Assembly (NCBI GenBank): GCA_036510225.1
Contig: DATCEH010000101.1
Location: 1 to 53,452 of the forward strand
Source of the DNA: Palsa-513 sp036510225
GTDB lineage: Bacteria > Actinomycetota > Thermoleophilia > Solirubrobacterales > Solirubrobacteraceae
Direction of reading: 5' to 3'
Length of the DNA stretch: 53,452 nucleotides
In this document: positions 8,271-15,517 of the stretch, piece after piece
Layout: the number at the start of each line of letters is the position of its first letter
Position numbering within the stretch: position 1 is the first letter of the stretch
The notes under the pieces: generated by a model
Seen by the model: only the letters and a program-made list of their open reading frames with translations
Database searches by the model: none
Told to the model about the DNA's origin: nothing
Position numbers and translations under genes: made by a program

Positions 8271-8882
8271 ATGGCGCGACCGAATCGATCCAGAGAAGAA
8301 TCCACGCTCGTCGGCCTGCGGGAGCTCGCCGACGAGGATCTGATGGACCACGTCCGCAAGGGCGAGGCGGCGGCCTTCGAGGTCGTCTACGAACGCCACG
8401 CGGGCGCCGCGTTCTCGCTGGCCTACCGGATGTGCGGGAAGCGGTCGATCGCCGAGGAGGTCGTCCAGGAGTCGTTCCTGTCGCTCTGGCGCAGCGGCGC
8501 CCGGTACGACCAGACGCGGGGCAGCGTGCGGACGTGGACGCTCGGCATCGTCCACAACCGGGCGATCGACGCGCTCCGGCGGGGGATCGTCCACGACCGG
8601 CGGCGGGCCAGCGACGAGGGCATCGAGGAGCGCTTCGAGGCGCCCGAGAACACCGAGCTGGAGGTCGCCCGGCGCGACGAGTCGAGAGAGATCCGATCGG
8701 CCCTCAGCGAGCTTCCCCGAGAGCAGAGCCAGGTCATCGAGCTGGCCTACTTCGGCGGCTTCACGCACACGGAGATCGCCTCGATGCTGAACGCGCCCAT
8801 TGGTACCGTGAAGGGCCGGATGCGACTCGGACTCGCCAAGATGAGGCTTGCGCTCGGCAACCCCAGCGAGGTCGTCGGATGA
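8271..8882 (+). CDS. ECF-type sigma factor (SigK-like group)
   Basis: 203 residues. Region 2 is visible as FEVVYERHAGAAFSLAYRMC, then AEEVVQESFLSLWRSG, then SVRTWTLGIVHNRAIDALRR. Region 4 is LPREQSQVIELAYFGGFTHT followed by EIASMLNAPIGTVKGRMRLG. The distance between regions and the GGFTHTEIA pattern match ECF sigma factors paired with RskA-type anti-sigma proteins. The stop codon overlaps the downstream anti-sigma ATG by four bases (ATGA), supporting that pairing. It lies 84 bases after the membrane protein of the previous sigma module and probably has its own promoter there. Confidence 0.9.
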   Translation: MARPNRSREESTLVGLRELADEDLMDHVRKGEAAAFEVVYERHAGAAFSLAYRMCGKRSIAEEVVQESFLSLWRSGARYDQTRGSVRTWTLGIVHNRAIDALRRGIVHDRRRASDEGIEERFEAPENTELEVARRDESREIRSALSELPREQSQVIELAYFGGFTHTEIASMLNAPIGTVKGRMRLGLAKMRLALGNPSEVVG

Positions 8883-9607
8883 ACGGTCACATCGAGTGCT
8901 CGGCGGGAGACGCCGCGGCCTACGTGCTCGGCGCGCTCGAGCCGTACGAGCTCGAACCGTTTCGCGACCACCTGACGAGCTGCGCGATCTGCCGTGACGA
9001 GGTTGCCGCCCTCCAGGTCGTGGCCGACATGCTGCCGAGCGCGGTCCCGCCGGCCGAGGCACCCCGCGGGTTGCGCAAGCGGGTCCTCACGACCGTCTAC
9101 GACGACGCCCAGCTCTTCGCGTCGACCTCGGCCAGCCGCCAGCGCGCGAACGCGGGCCTCTGGAGCAAGCCCCGTCGCGGCCGCCGGCTCCAGCCGCTGA
9201 CCGCCCTCGCGGCAACCGCCTTCCTCGCCGTGGGGATCCTCCTCGGGGCGATCGGCCTCGACGGGATCGGCTCGTCGGGACCGTCGACCCGGGTGATCCA
9301 GGCGACGGTGCCGACCTCGTCGACGTCGCTGACGAGCGCGGCGCTGCGGGTGCGCGGGACGCATGCCGAGCTCGTCGTCGCCGGGATGGCGCCGCCGCCG
9401 TCCGGAGAGATCTACGAGGTGTGGGTCCAGCGGGGCGGACAGACCGATCGGACGAACGCGCTGTTTGTGCCGGCGACCAACGGCGCGGCCGACGTCGACG
9501 TGCCCGGCAGTCTGAGCGGCGTCAGCGCGGTGATGGTCACCGCGGAGCCGTCGGGAGGCACAGATCACCCGACGACGACGCCGGTAATCCTCGCCTCGCT
9601 CGATTAG
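8879..9607 (+). CDS. Anti-sigma factor, RskA-like, zinc-type
   Basis: 242 residues. The N-terminal cytoplasmic domain has the zinc anti-sigma pattern H31-x3-C35-x2-C38 (HLTSCAIC), which binds the cognate ECF sigma factor. A transmembrane helix lies at about 107-127 (ALAATAFLAVGILLGAIGL). The extracytoplasmic C-terminal part is of the RskA type, with GEIYEVWVQRGGQ and VMVTAEPSGGTDHPTTTPV, the latter a conserved end in this family. It is expected to hold the sigma factor at the membrane until released by proteolysis. The ATGA overlap with the sigma gene indicates coupled expression. Confidence 0.9.
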   Translation: MNGHIECSAGDAAAYVLGALEPYELEPFRDHLTSCAICRDEVAALQVVADMLPSAVPPAEAPRGLRKRVLTTVYDDAQLFASTSASRQRANAGLWSKPRRGRRLQPLTALAATAFLAVGILLGAIGLDGIGSSGPSTRVIQATVPTSSTSLTSAALRVRGTHAELVVAGMAPPPSGEIYEVWVQRGGQTDRTNALFVPATNGAADVDVPGSLSGVSAVMVTAEPSGGTDHPTTTPVILASLD

Positions 9608-9655
9608 GTCCCGGCCGGCGGGGGCCCTCCTCGCGGCTGGTAGCGTCTCGCGACG

Positions 9656-10501
9656 ATGGAGACCTGCTACCGCCACAGCTCGCGTGAGACGCGGGTCTCC
9701 TGCTCGAACTGCGGCCGGCCGATCTGCACCGACTGCATGACGACGACCCCGGTCGGCATGCGCTGCCCGGAGTGCGCGAGACAGCGGACGCCGGTCAAGA
9801 CGATGCGCAGCATCGCGACCGCCGGCATCGAGGCGACCCGGGCCTTGATCGCGATCAACGTCGTCGTCTTCCTCGCGAGCGGCAACTTCTCGCTGGCCGG
9901 GAGCGCGACCGGCGAGATCATCTCGAAGGGCGCCCTCTCGGCCCAGAGCATCGCCGTCGGTCACCAGTACTGGCGCCTGGTGACCGCCGGGTTCCTCCAC
10001 GAGAACCTGCTCCACATCGGCTTCAACATGTACCTCCTGTACGTGCTCGGCCAGATGCTCGAGCCGGCGCTCGGTCCGGTCAAGCTCGTCGCGATCTACG
10101 CCGTCGCCCTGCTGTTCGGCTCGTGCGGCTCGATGATCGGGGTCCCGGCCCTCGAATCGACGATCGGCGCGTCGGGTGCGGTGTTCGGTCTGATGGGGGC
10201 CGCCGTGGTCGAGATGCGGGCGCGGGGCATCAACCCGATGGACAGCGGGATTCCCGGCCTGATCGTGATCAACCTGATCTTCAGCGTGACCTTCTCGGGC
10301 ATCTCGATCGGCGGGCACATCGGTGGTCTGATCGGCGGGACGCTCGCGGCCCTCGCACTCGGCCTCGGCGACCGCCGGCGGTCACGGCTGCTCGGACTGG
10401 CCGGCTGCGTCGTGCTCGGGGTGGCCGCCGTGATCGGGGCGATCGCCGTCGCCCACGCCCAGGGTGTGCCGATGCCGAGCGGGTTCAGCCTCGGCCAGTG
10501 A
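9656..10501 (+). CDS. Rhomboid-family intramembrane serine protease with N-terminal zinc finger
   Basis: 281 residues. Residues 4-40 carry Cys4, His7, Cys16, Cys19, Cys24, Cys27, Cys37 and Cys40, a B-box-like zinc finger common on actinobacterial rhomboids. Six or seven membrane helices follow. The catalytic GASG loop (Ser173) and His221 (GGHIGG) form the dyad, and Asn124 in GFNMYLL fits the oxyanion position. It should cleave membrane-spanning substrates within the bilayer; the substrate is unknown, although the anti-sigma factor immediately upstream is an attractive candidate (inference). Its last 17 bases overlap the convergent glycosyltransferase gene. Confidence 0.9.
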   Translation: METCYRHSSRETRVSCSNCGRPICTDCMTTTPVGMRCPECARQRTPVKTMRSIATAGIEATRALIAINVVVFLASGNFSLAGSATGEIISKGALSAQSIAVGHQYWRLVTAGFLHENLLHIGFNMYLLYVLGQMLEPALGPVKLVAIYAVALLFGSCGSMIGVPALESTIGASGAVFGLMGAAVVEMRARGINPMDSGIPGLIVINLIFSVTFSGISIGGHIGGLIGGTLAALALGLGDRRRSRLLGLAGCVVLGVAAVIGAIAVAHAQGVPMPSGFSLGQ

Positions 10502-11588
10502 GCAGGTCGTCGTACAGCTCCTGGAGGCGCTCGAGCAGCAGCTTCGGCGCGTAGCGGGCACCGACATCCGCCGCGGCGGCGGCCGCCAGCCGAGAGCGCA
10601 GGCCAGGGTCGCCGGAGAGCCGGCGCAGGGCGGCCGCCAGCGCGGCGGGGTCGTCAGGCCTCACAAGCAGGCCGGTCTCCCCGTCGCGGAGGATCTCGGT
10701 CAGGCCGCCGTGCGCGCTCGCCACCACGCAGCACCCGGCCGCCGCCGCCTCGAGTGCGGCATTCGGCAGGGGATCCGGCCGTGTCGACGGCACCACCACG
10801 ACGCTGGACGCGGCGTACAGGCTCCGGGGATCGGCGACGAAGCCGACGAACCGGACTCGGTCGGCGATTTCGAGCGACGCCGCCAGGTCGCGAAGCTCGC
10901 GCTCGCGGTGCTCCTGCCCAGACCAGGCGTCGCCGGCGAGCACGGCGATCGCATCCGGGACGTCGGCGATCGCCCGGAGCAGGACGTCCTGTCCCTTCCA
11001 CGGTGAGATCCTCCCGAGCACGGTGCAGACCAACGGCCCGCTCGCCGTCGCCTGGGGTGGCTCGGGCGGCGGACCGAGCACGGCGACGCCGTCACCGAGC
11101 ACGACCGCCGGCGACCGATCCGGGAACTGCGCGCGGACGGCGCCCGAGACGCACGGGAGCGCCGCCGCCGTCGTGAGCACCCTCCTGTAGGCCGGCCAGA
11201 TCCGCTCGGTGTAGATCTCGCGGACATGCCAGACGTGAGGGACGCCGGCCCGTCGGGCGGCGAGCGCGCCCGACAGCGTGACCGACGTGTTCGAGTGGAC
11301 GAGCGCGACTTCGCGGCCCCGGGCGAGGTTCGTCGTCCCGGCGATCCGCAGCCCGAGGCGGACGAGCCCACCCGGCGTCAGCTCGGTCCGCCGGAGCACG
11401 GCCAGCCGCTCGACCGCGGTCTCGACTCCGGCCGCCCGCAGCTCGCCGGCCAGCGGCCCGTCCTGGGCGAGCACGACGAGCGGCCGGTAGCGGTCGGGAT
11501 CCAGGCCTTCGGCGATCAACGCGAGTTGGCGGTCGGCGCCGTAGCCGCCCGCCGAGGAGTGCAGGTAGAGAACCGTCCTTGGGCTCAG
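10485..11588 (-). CDS. Glycosyltransferase family 4-like protein
   Basis: 367 residues on the minus strand. The N-terminal GT-B domain begins TVLYLHSSAGGYGADRQ. The C-terminal domain has LGRISPWKGQDVLLRAI, SLYAASSVVVVPS, and PLPNAALEAAAAG with GLTEILRDGETG, the nucleotide-sugar E-x7-E region of GT4 enzymes. The donor and acceptor cannot be told. Start: no ATG, GTG or TTG is present in frame near the start of the fold. A CTG at 11586-11588 overlaps the upstream TGA as CTGA and is preceded by GAGGTGG four bases away, so CTG initiation is the best reading. It is co-transcribed with the cobalamin-binding-like gene. Confidence 0.82.
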   Translation of the reverse strand: MSPRTVLYLHSSAGGYGADRQLALIAEGLDPDRYRPLVVLAQDGPLAGELRAAGVETAVERLAVLRRTELTPGGLVRLGLRIAGTTNLARGREVALVHSNTSVTLSGALAARRAGVPHVWHVREIYTERIWPAYRRVLTTAAALPCVSGAVRAQFPDRSPAVVLGDGVAVLGPPPEPPQATASGPLVCTVLGRISPWKGQDVLLRAIADVPDAIAVLAGDAWSGQEHRERELRDLAASLEIADRVRFVGFVADPRSLYAASSVVVVPSTRPDPLPNAALEAAAAGCCVVASAHGGLTEILRDGETGLLVRPDDPAALAAALRRLSGDPGLRSRLAAAAAADVGARYAPKLLLERLQELYDDLLTGRG

Positions 11589-12475
11589 AACGCCACCTCG
11601 AGGGCCGCAACCGGCGGGTCCGGCGCAAGCTCCGGATGCAGGATGTGGGCGAGCAGCTCGAGCCCGTCGACAAGACGGGGACCCGGCCGCGAGAAATACG
11701 ACGCCGCGTCGACGGCGACGACCCGGTCGGCCCCGGTCGATCGCAGTCGCTCGGCGTGTCCGACCGCCTCGGCCGCGGCCTTGGCCGCGCCGTACCCGCA
11801 GGGCATCGCGACGACGATCTGGGGGCTCGCCCGCGCGAGCACGTCCCAGCTGCACCGCTCGGACGGCTCGCCCGCTCCGCCGAGCACGTCCTCGCCGCCG
11901 GCCAGCTCGATCAGCTGCGGGGTCCAGTGGCCGGCGACGTAGATCGGATCGAACCATTCGATCGCCGCGACCCGCGGCCGGGCTGCCCCCCGGACGGCCA
12001 GTCTGACCCGGTCGATCCGCCCGGCGACGCGTGCGATCAGGGCGACCCCGGCATCCCGCCGGCCGGTCGCCTCGGCCAGCGTCCGCACGTCGCCGAGCGT
12101 CTCGCCCAGCGTGTGCGGGTCCAGCGCGATCACCCGCGGCGCGGGCTGCATCGTCTCGGCGAGCGCGGCGACGTCCTCGTAGGAGACCGCACACACCGGG
12201 CAGAGCGCCTGTGTGACGATCAGGTCCGGCTCGAGCCGGCGGACGAGGTCGGCGTCGAGCTCGTAGATGCTGAGCCCCTCTTCGGTCCGCTCGCGGACGG
12301 CCGCGTCGATCTCGGCGCTCGAGAGTCCCGGCTCGAGCATGTCTCGCGTAGCCCGCGGCAGGCCGAGCGCCTGCGGTGGATAGTCGCACTCGTGCGTCAC
12401 GGCGATAACCTCCTCACCAAGACCGAGCGCGAAGAGCAGCTCGGTGGCGTGTGGCACGAGGCTGACGATCCGCAC
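11585..12475 (-). CDS. Cobalamin-binding-like protein (BtuF-type fold, no signal peptide)
   Basis: 296 residues from a GTG at 12473-12475. The sequence starts directly with RIVSLVPHATELLFALG, the first beta strand and helix of class III periplasmic-binding folds of the BtuF type, followed by ALCPVCAVSYEDV, AIEWFDPIYVAGHWTPQLIE and a C-terminal RPGPRLVDGLELLA. There is no signal peptide or lipobox, so the protein should be cytoplasmic, as many actinobacterial members are; transport is then unlikely and the ligand remains open. Its start is only 11 bases from the divergent pterin dehydratase start. Confidence 0.82.
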   Translation of the reverse strand: MRIVSLVPHATELLFALGLGEEVIAVTHECDYPPQALGLPRATRDMLEPGLSSAEIDAAVRERTEEGLSIYELDADLVRRLEPDLIVTQALCPVCAVSYEDVAALAETMQPAPRVIALDPHTLGETLGDVRTLAEATGRRDAGVALIARVAGRIDRVRLAVRGAARPRVAAIEWFDPIYVAGHWTPQLIELAGGEDVLGGAGEPSERCSWDVLARASPQIVVAMPCGYGAAKAAAEAVGHAERLRSTGADRVVAVDAASYFSRPGPRLVDGLELLAHILHPELAPDPPVAALEVAF

Positions 12476-12486
12476 CGATCCACTGT

Positions 12487-12771
12487 ATGGAAACCCTCGA
12501 CGACCAGCGGATCGAAGCCCACCTGACCGGTGTGCCCGGCTGGGCGCGCGACGGCCAGACGATCGCCCGCGAGCTCGAGCTCGCCGACTTCGCCGCGGCG
12601 ATCGCCCTCGTCGATGCGGTCGCCGTGGCCGCCGAGTCGGCCAACCACCACCCGGACATCATGGTCTTCGGGTGGAACCACGTCCGCCTGACGCTGTCGA
12701 CCCATTCGGCCGGCGGGCTGACCCCCGCGGACTTCGCGCTTGCGGCGCAGATCGACGCCCTGATACCGTAG
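12487..12771 (+). CDS. Pterin-4a-carbinolamine dehydratase
   Basis: 94 residues, full length for the family. The active-site pattern is visible as NHHPDI (53-58; His54, His55, Pro56), NHVRLTLSTHSAGGLTPAD (64-82; His73, Asp82) and AAQID. The enzyme dehydrates 4a-hydroxytetrahydrobiopterin in pterin recycling; in bacteria without aromatic hydroxylases its role is often uncertain or linked to molybdopterin/folate compounds. No Shine-Dalgarno is seen before the ATG, which together with the 11-base divergent spacing suggests a leaderless or very short leader transcript. Confidence 0.9.
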   Translation: METLDDQRIEAHLTGVPGWARDGQTIARELELADFAAAIALVDAVAVAAESANHHPDIMVFGWNHVRLTLSTHSAGGLTPADFALAAQIDALIP

Positions 12772-12838
12772 TTCGCGCCGCGCCCTCGATGAACGACGAA
12801 CCTCCTCGAAGTATCTCCGGCACGAGCGTGCCCCCCCG

Positions 12839-14167
12839 TTGAACTGGCTTCTGGTCGGGGTGACCGTCGTGCTGGTCGCGCTCAACGCGTTCTTCGTGAT
12901 CGCCGAGTACTCGCTCGTCCGGTCGCGGCCCTCGAAGCTCGAGGAGGCCAGCGAACGCGGGCTGCGCGGCGCGGCCCTCGCAGTCCGCCAGCTCGAGAAC
13001 ATCAACGAGTACATCTCGACCTGCCAGGTCGGCATCACGGTCGCCTCGATCGGGATCGGCGCGATCGGCGAGGGTGCCCTGTCGCATCTGCTCGAGTCGA
13101 TCACCGGCCACACCGACCACGGCGTCGCAGTCGTGATCGCAGTTATCGTCGCCTACCTGATCATCACGAGCACGCAGATCGTCGCCGGCGAGCTCGTCCC
13201 CAAGCTGTATGCGATCGATCGGGCCGAGAGTGTCGCCCGGAAGATCGCCCGGCCGCTCCAGTGGTCGCGGGTCGCCTTCACCCCGCTGATCGTCGTGCTC
13301 AGCGCGACGTCCAACCGGATCCTCCGGATGCTCGGCGTCGATCCGAGCATCCGCGCCGAGCGCGGCGGCTCGCCCGATGACCTCAAGCGGCTGATCCGCG
13401 AGTCCCACGCCGGCGGGCAGCTCGAGGCCAACGAGGCGACGATGCTCTCCGGCGTCTTTCACCTTCACGAACAGGAGGCCCGCCAGGTGATGACGCCGAT
13501 TCCCGCCGTCGTCACGGTCGACATCTCCGAGGACGTCGAGACCGCCCTGCGCCGGTGCATCTCCTCGGGCCACACCCGCCTCGTCGTCACCGAGGACGAC
13601 AACCAGGACCGGATCCGCGGGCTCGTCCACGCCAACTCGCTCTCGCGCGTCCTGATGGCCGAGGGCCCCGACGCGTCGATCGAGCCGCTCGTCCGCGAGG
13701 CGCCGATCGTGCCCGAGACCAAACCGCTCGACGACCTGCTGGCCGATCTCCAACGCCAGCGGTCGTCGCTCGCCGTGGTCGTCGACGAGTACGGCCGGGT
13801 CGCCGGGATCGTCACCGTCGAGGACATCGTCGAGGAGGTCGTCGGCGAGATCACCGACGAAACCGACCCGGCCGCCGGTGACGTCAGGCGTCTGGCCAAC
13901 GGCGATTGGTTCGTCCGCGGTCACGTCGCCGTCTCGGACCTCGCCGATCACGGGATCGCCCTCCCGGCCGACAGCGACGCCTACAACTCGGTCGGCGGCC
14001 TCGTCTTCAACGATCTCGGCCGGCTGCCCAAGCGGGGGGACAAGGTCGACGTCAACGGCTTCGAGCTGCGGGTCGAGTCGGTCCGGGAGAACCGCATCGT
14101 CGCCGTCCGGATTCGCGAGCGCCGGCGGCGCAGCGTGCCCGCGAGCACGCCCGCCCCGTCCTCGTAG
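12839..14167 (+). CDS. CNNM/CBS-domain hemolysin-family membrane protein (CorC/HlyC-associated)
   Basis: 442 residues from a TTG at 12839. Residues 1-180 form the CNNM (DUF21) membrane domain, with NAFFVIAEYSLV, QVGITVASIGIGAIGEGAL and the conserved GELVPKLYAIDR. Two CBS domains occupy about 205-330 (RQVMTPIPAVVTVDISED; VVDEYGRVAGIVTVEDIVEE). The C-terminal 85 residues are the CorC_HlyC/transporter-associated domain (DSDAYNSVGGLVFNDLGRLP). The family includes magnesium/cobalt exporters, and the substrate here is unknown. A 7-bp inverted repeat (14180-14195) lies just beyond the stop. Confidence 0.9.
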   Translation: MNWLLVGVTVVLVALNAFFVIAEYSLVRSRPSKLEEASERGLRGAALAVRQLENINEYISTCQVGITVASIGIGAIGEGALSHLLESITGHTDHGVAVVIAVIVAYLIITSTQIVAGELVPKLYAIDRAESVARKIARPLQWSRVAFTPLIVVLSATSNRILRMLGVDPSIRAERGGSPDDLKRLIRESHAGGQLEANEATMLSGVFHLHEQEARQVMTPIPAVVTVDISEDVETALRRCISSGHTRLVVTEDDNQDRIRGLVHANSLSRVLMAEGPDASIEPLVREAPIVPETKPLDDLLADLQRQRSSLAVVVDEYGRVAGIVTVEDIVEEVVGEITDETDPAAGDVRRLANGDWFVRGHVAVSDLADHGIALPADSDAYNSVGGLVFNDLGRLPKRGDKVDVNGFELRVESVRENRIVAVRIRERRRRSVPASTPAPSS

Positions 14168-14179
14168 CGGACTTCCCCT

Positions 14180-14195
14180 GGCACGCCAGCGTGCC
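14180..14195 (+). terminator. Short inverted repeat after the CNNM gene, possible terminator
   Basis: GGCACGC and GCGTGCC face each other across two bases, 12 bases after the CNNM stop codon. It would form a compact GC-rich hairpin, but no T-tract follows, so intrinsic termination would be weak. It may instead protect the 3' end of the mRNA. Confidence 0.35.
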
Positions 14196-14296
14196 CTCCG
14201 TGTGGCGCCCGGCGAACGCGTAGGCCGCGGCAGCCCGGGACCGGCTCGGCGATCCCGCGTCCCGCCCGGCCACTCCGCACGGGGGCGGAGGGGTCG

Positions 14297-14386
14297 TTAA
14301 AGGGCTAGCGCCCCGGGGGGTACGGGGCGCTAGCGGTGCTTCGGGAGGAGGTGCGGTTGCGAGGGTATGTGTCGCACAGGAAGTAT
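14297..14386. repeat. Two-hairpin repeat element, copy A
   Basis: A 90-base unit begins with TTAAA and contains a perfect 12-bp inverted repeat (14304-14315 with 14323-14334; arm GCTAGCGCCCCG). A purine-rich linker GGGAGGAGG follows, then a second stem GTGCG/CGCAC (14351-14355 with 14373-14377), ending AGGAAGTAT. A near-identical copy lies 198 bases downstream. The unit sits between two convergent genes, so it is not a leader. The short frames that start in it differ between copies because of a one-base indel, which argues for function or mobility at the DNA/RNA level rather than a peptide. Confidence 0.8.
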
Positions 14387-14494
14387 CCGAGTCGATCCTC
14401 AATCGATCCTAAAAAGAGACGAAGCCCAGGTAAATGCTTGCGAAGAGATCAACCGGCGCCCGCGGGTGACCGATCCGGATAGGCTTGCCGCGCC
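14387..14494. other. 108-bp spacer between the two repeat copies
   Basis: The spacer is AT-richer at its start (TCCTCAATCGATCCTAAAAAG) and becomes GC-rich before copy B. No gene, tRNA or further repeat copy was recognised in it. A promoter for a small RNA made from copy B could lie here, but no clear -35/-10 pair was identified. Confidence 0.3.
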
Positions 14495-14583
14495 TTAAAT
14501 GGCTAGCGCCCCGGGGCCGGGGCGCTAGCTGGGTGCTTCTGGGAGGAGGTGCGGTTGCGAGGTATGTGTCGCACAGGGAGTAT
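14495..14583. repeat. Two-hairpin repeat element, copy B
   Basis: Second copy of the element described at 14297-14386, 89 bases long. The 12-bp arms are identical (14502-14513 with 14518-14529), while the loop is shortened to four bases (GGGC). The linker GGGAGGAGG and the GTGCG/CGCAC stem (14549-14553 with 14570-14574) are kept. Differences from copy A are small indels in the loop, after the first stem and in the second loop, so both stems are preserved while loops vary. Confidence 0.8.
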
Positions 14584-14633
14584 GTGCCGGCACCTTCAAG
14601 CCAAGCTAAGGAGTTCCAAAGGCCGGCTAAAGA

Positions 14634-15440
14634 TCACTCGTAGACGTGAAAACCCCGCCGGCTCTTGCGCCCGAGTGCCCCGTCGGCGACGAGGGCCCGA
14701 ACGAGGTCGGGGACGTCGGCCTCGATCGCCTCGCCGATCGCCAGCGAGACGTCCAGGCCGACCAGGTCGAGCAGCGCCAGCGGCCCCATCGGGTGGCCGG
14801 CGCCCAGGCGCATGCAGTCGTCGATCGCGGCGGCCGGCATCCCCGTCGCCTCGAGCAGGCGGACCGCGTCGAAGAGGTAGGGGAAGAGCAGCCGGTTGAC
14901 GACGAATCCCGCGACGTCCGGAACGGCGACGGCCGTCTTGCCGAGCGCGACGCACAGGGCGAGCGCCCGCGACCGGGTCTGCTCGGAGACGGCGCGCGGG
15001 AAGGCGAGCTCGACGAGCGCCATCCGGGTCACCGGGTTGAAGACGTGGAGCCCGCAGAACTCCGCCGGCCGCCGGCTGGCGAGGGCGAGCAGCTCGACCG
15101 AGAGCGACGATGTCGTCGACGCGATGATCGCCCCGTCGGCCAGTTCGCCGCCGAGCAGGCCGAGCAGATCCGACTTGGCCGCGAGATCCTCGGCGATCGC
15201 CTCGATCACGAAGCTCGCCTCCCCGAGCGCGTCGAGATCGGTGACGATCCGGACGTTTGCCGGATCGACGTCGTCCGGCATTCGCGCGCAGAGCTTCTCG
15301 ATCACGGCCAGCGCCCGGCCGGCCGAGGACTCCGAGCGGGCCCAGAGGAGCACGGGTCCTCGGGACGCGGCAACCGCTGCCACGCCGCACGCGATCGCCC
15401 CGCTGCCGGCGATTCCCAGCCGCTCGCCCACTCCGTCCAC
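14634..15440 (-). CDS. 3-hydroxyacyl-CoA (3-hydroxybutyryl-CoA) dehydrogenase
   Basis: 268 residues on the minus strand. The NAD-binding GxGxxA pattern is present as IAGSGAIACGVA near the N-terminus. The catalytic region reads GLHVFNPVTRMALVEL (His in GLHVFNP), then GKTAVAVPDVAGFVVNRLLF and GAGHPMGPLALLDLVGLDV, all standard for this family. It oxidises (or, in synthesis, reduces) 3-hydroxyacyl-CoA in the cytoplasm. It is divergent from a thiolase gene, the enzyme of the neighbouring step in the same pathway, so the two are likely co-regulated from the shared 77-base gap. Confidence 0.88.
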   Translation of the reverse strand: MDGVGERLGIAGSGAIACGVAAVAASRGPVLLWARSESSAGRALAVIEKLCARMPDDVDPANVRIVTDLDALGEASFVIEAIAEDLAAKSDLLGLLGGELADGAIIASTTSSLSVELLALASRRPAEFCGLHVFNPVTRMALVELAFPRAVSEQTRSRALALCVALGKTAVAVPDVAGFVVNRLLFPYLFDAVRLLEATGMPAAAIDDCMRLGAGHPMGPLALLDLVGLDVSLAIGEAIEADVPDLVRALVADGALGRKSRRGFHVYE

Positions 15441-15517
15441 GCCGGTAGATTACGAGACCTTCCTGCGCCGTGGCGCCCCGCTTCCGCCGACGTCAACGAG
15501 ACCGGACCGACCTTGCG

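Noticed and set aside
8747..10318. Minus-strand open frame opposite the anti-sigma and rhomboid genes
   Set aside because: Composition typical of an antisense shadow (Asp/Arg/His/Ala-rich), and both plus-strand genes have clear catalytic or zinc motifs.
14549..14640. Small peptide genes starting after GGGAGGAGG in each repeat copy
   Set aside because: The frames diverge after a one-base indel between copies, so the peptide is not conserved although the hairpins are.
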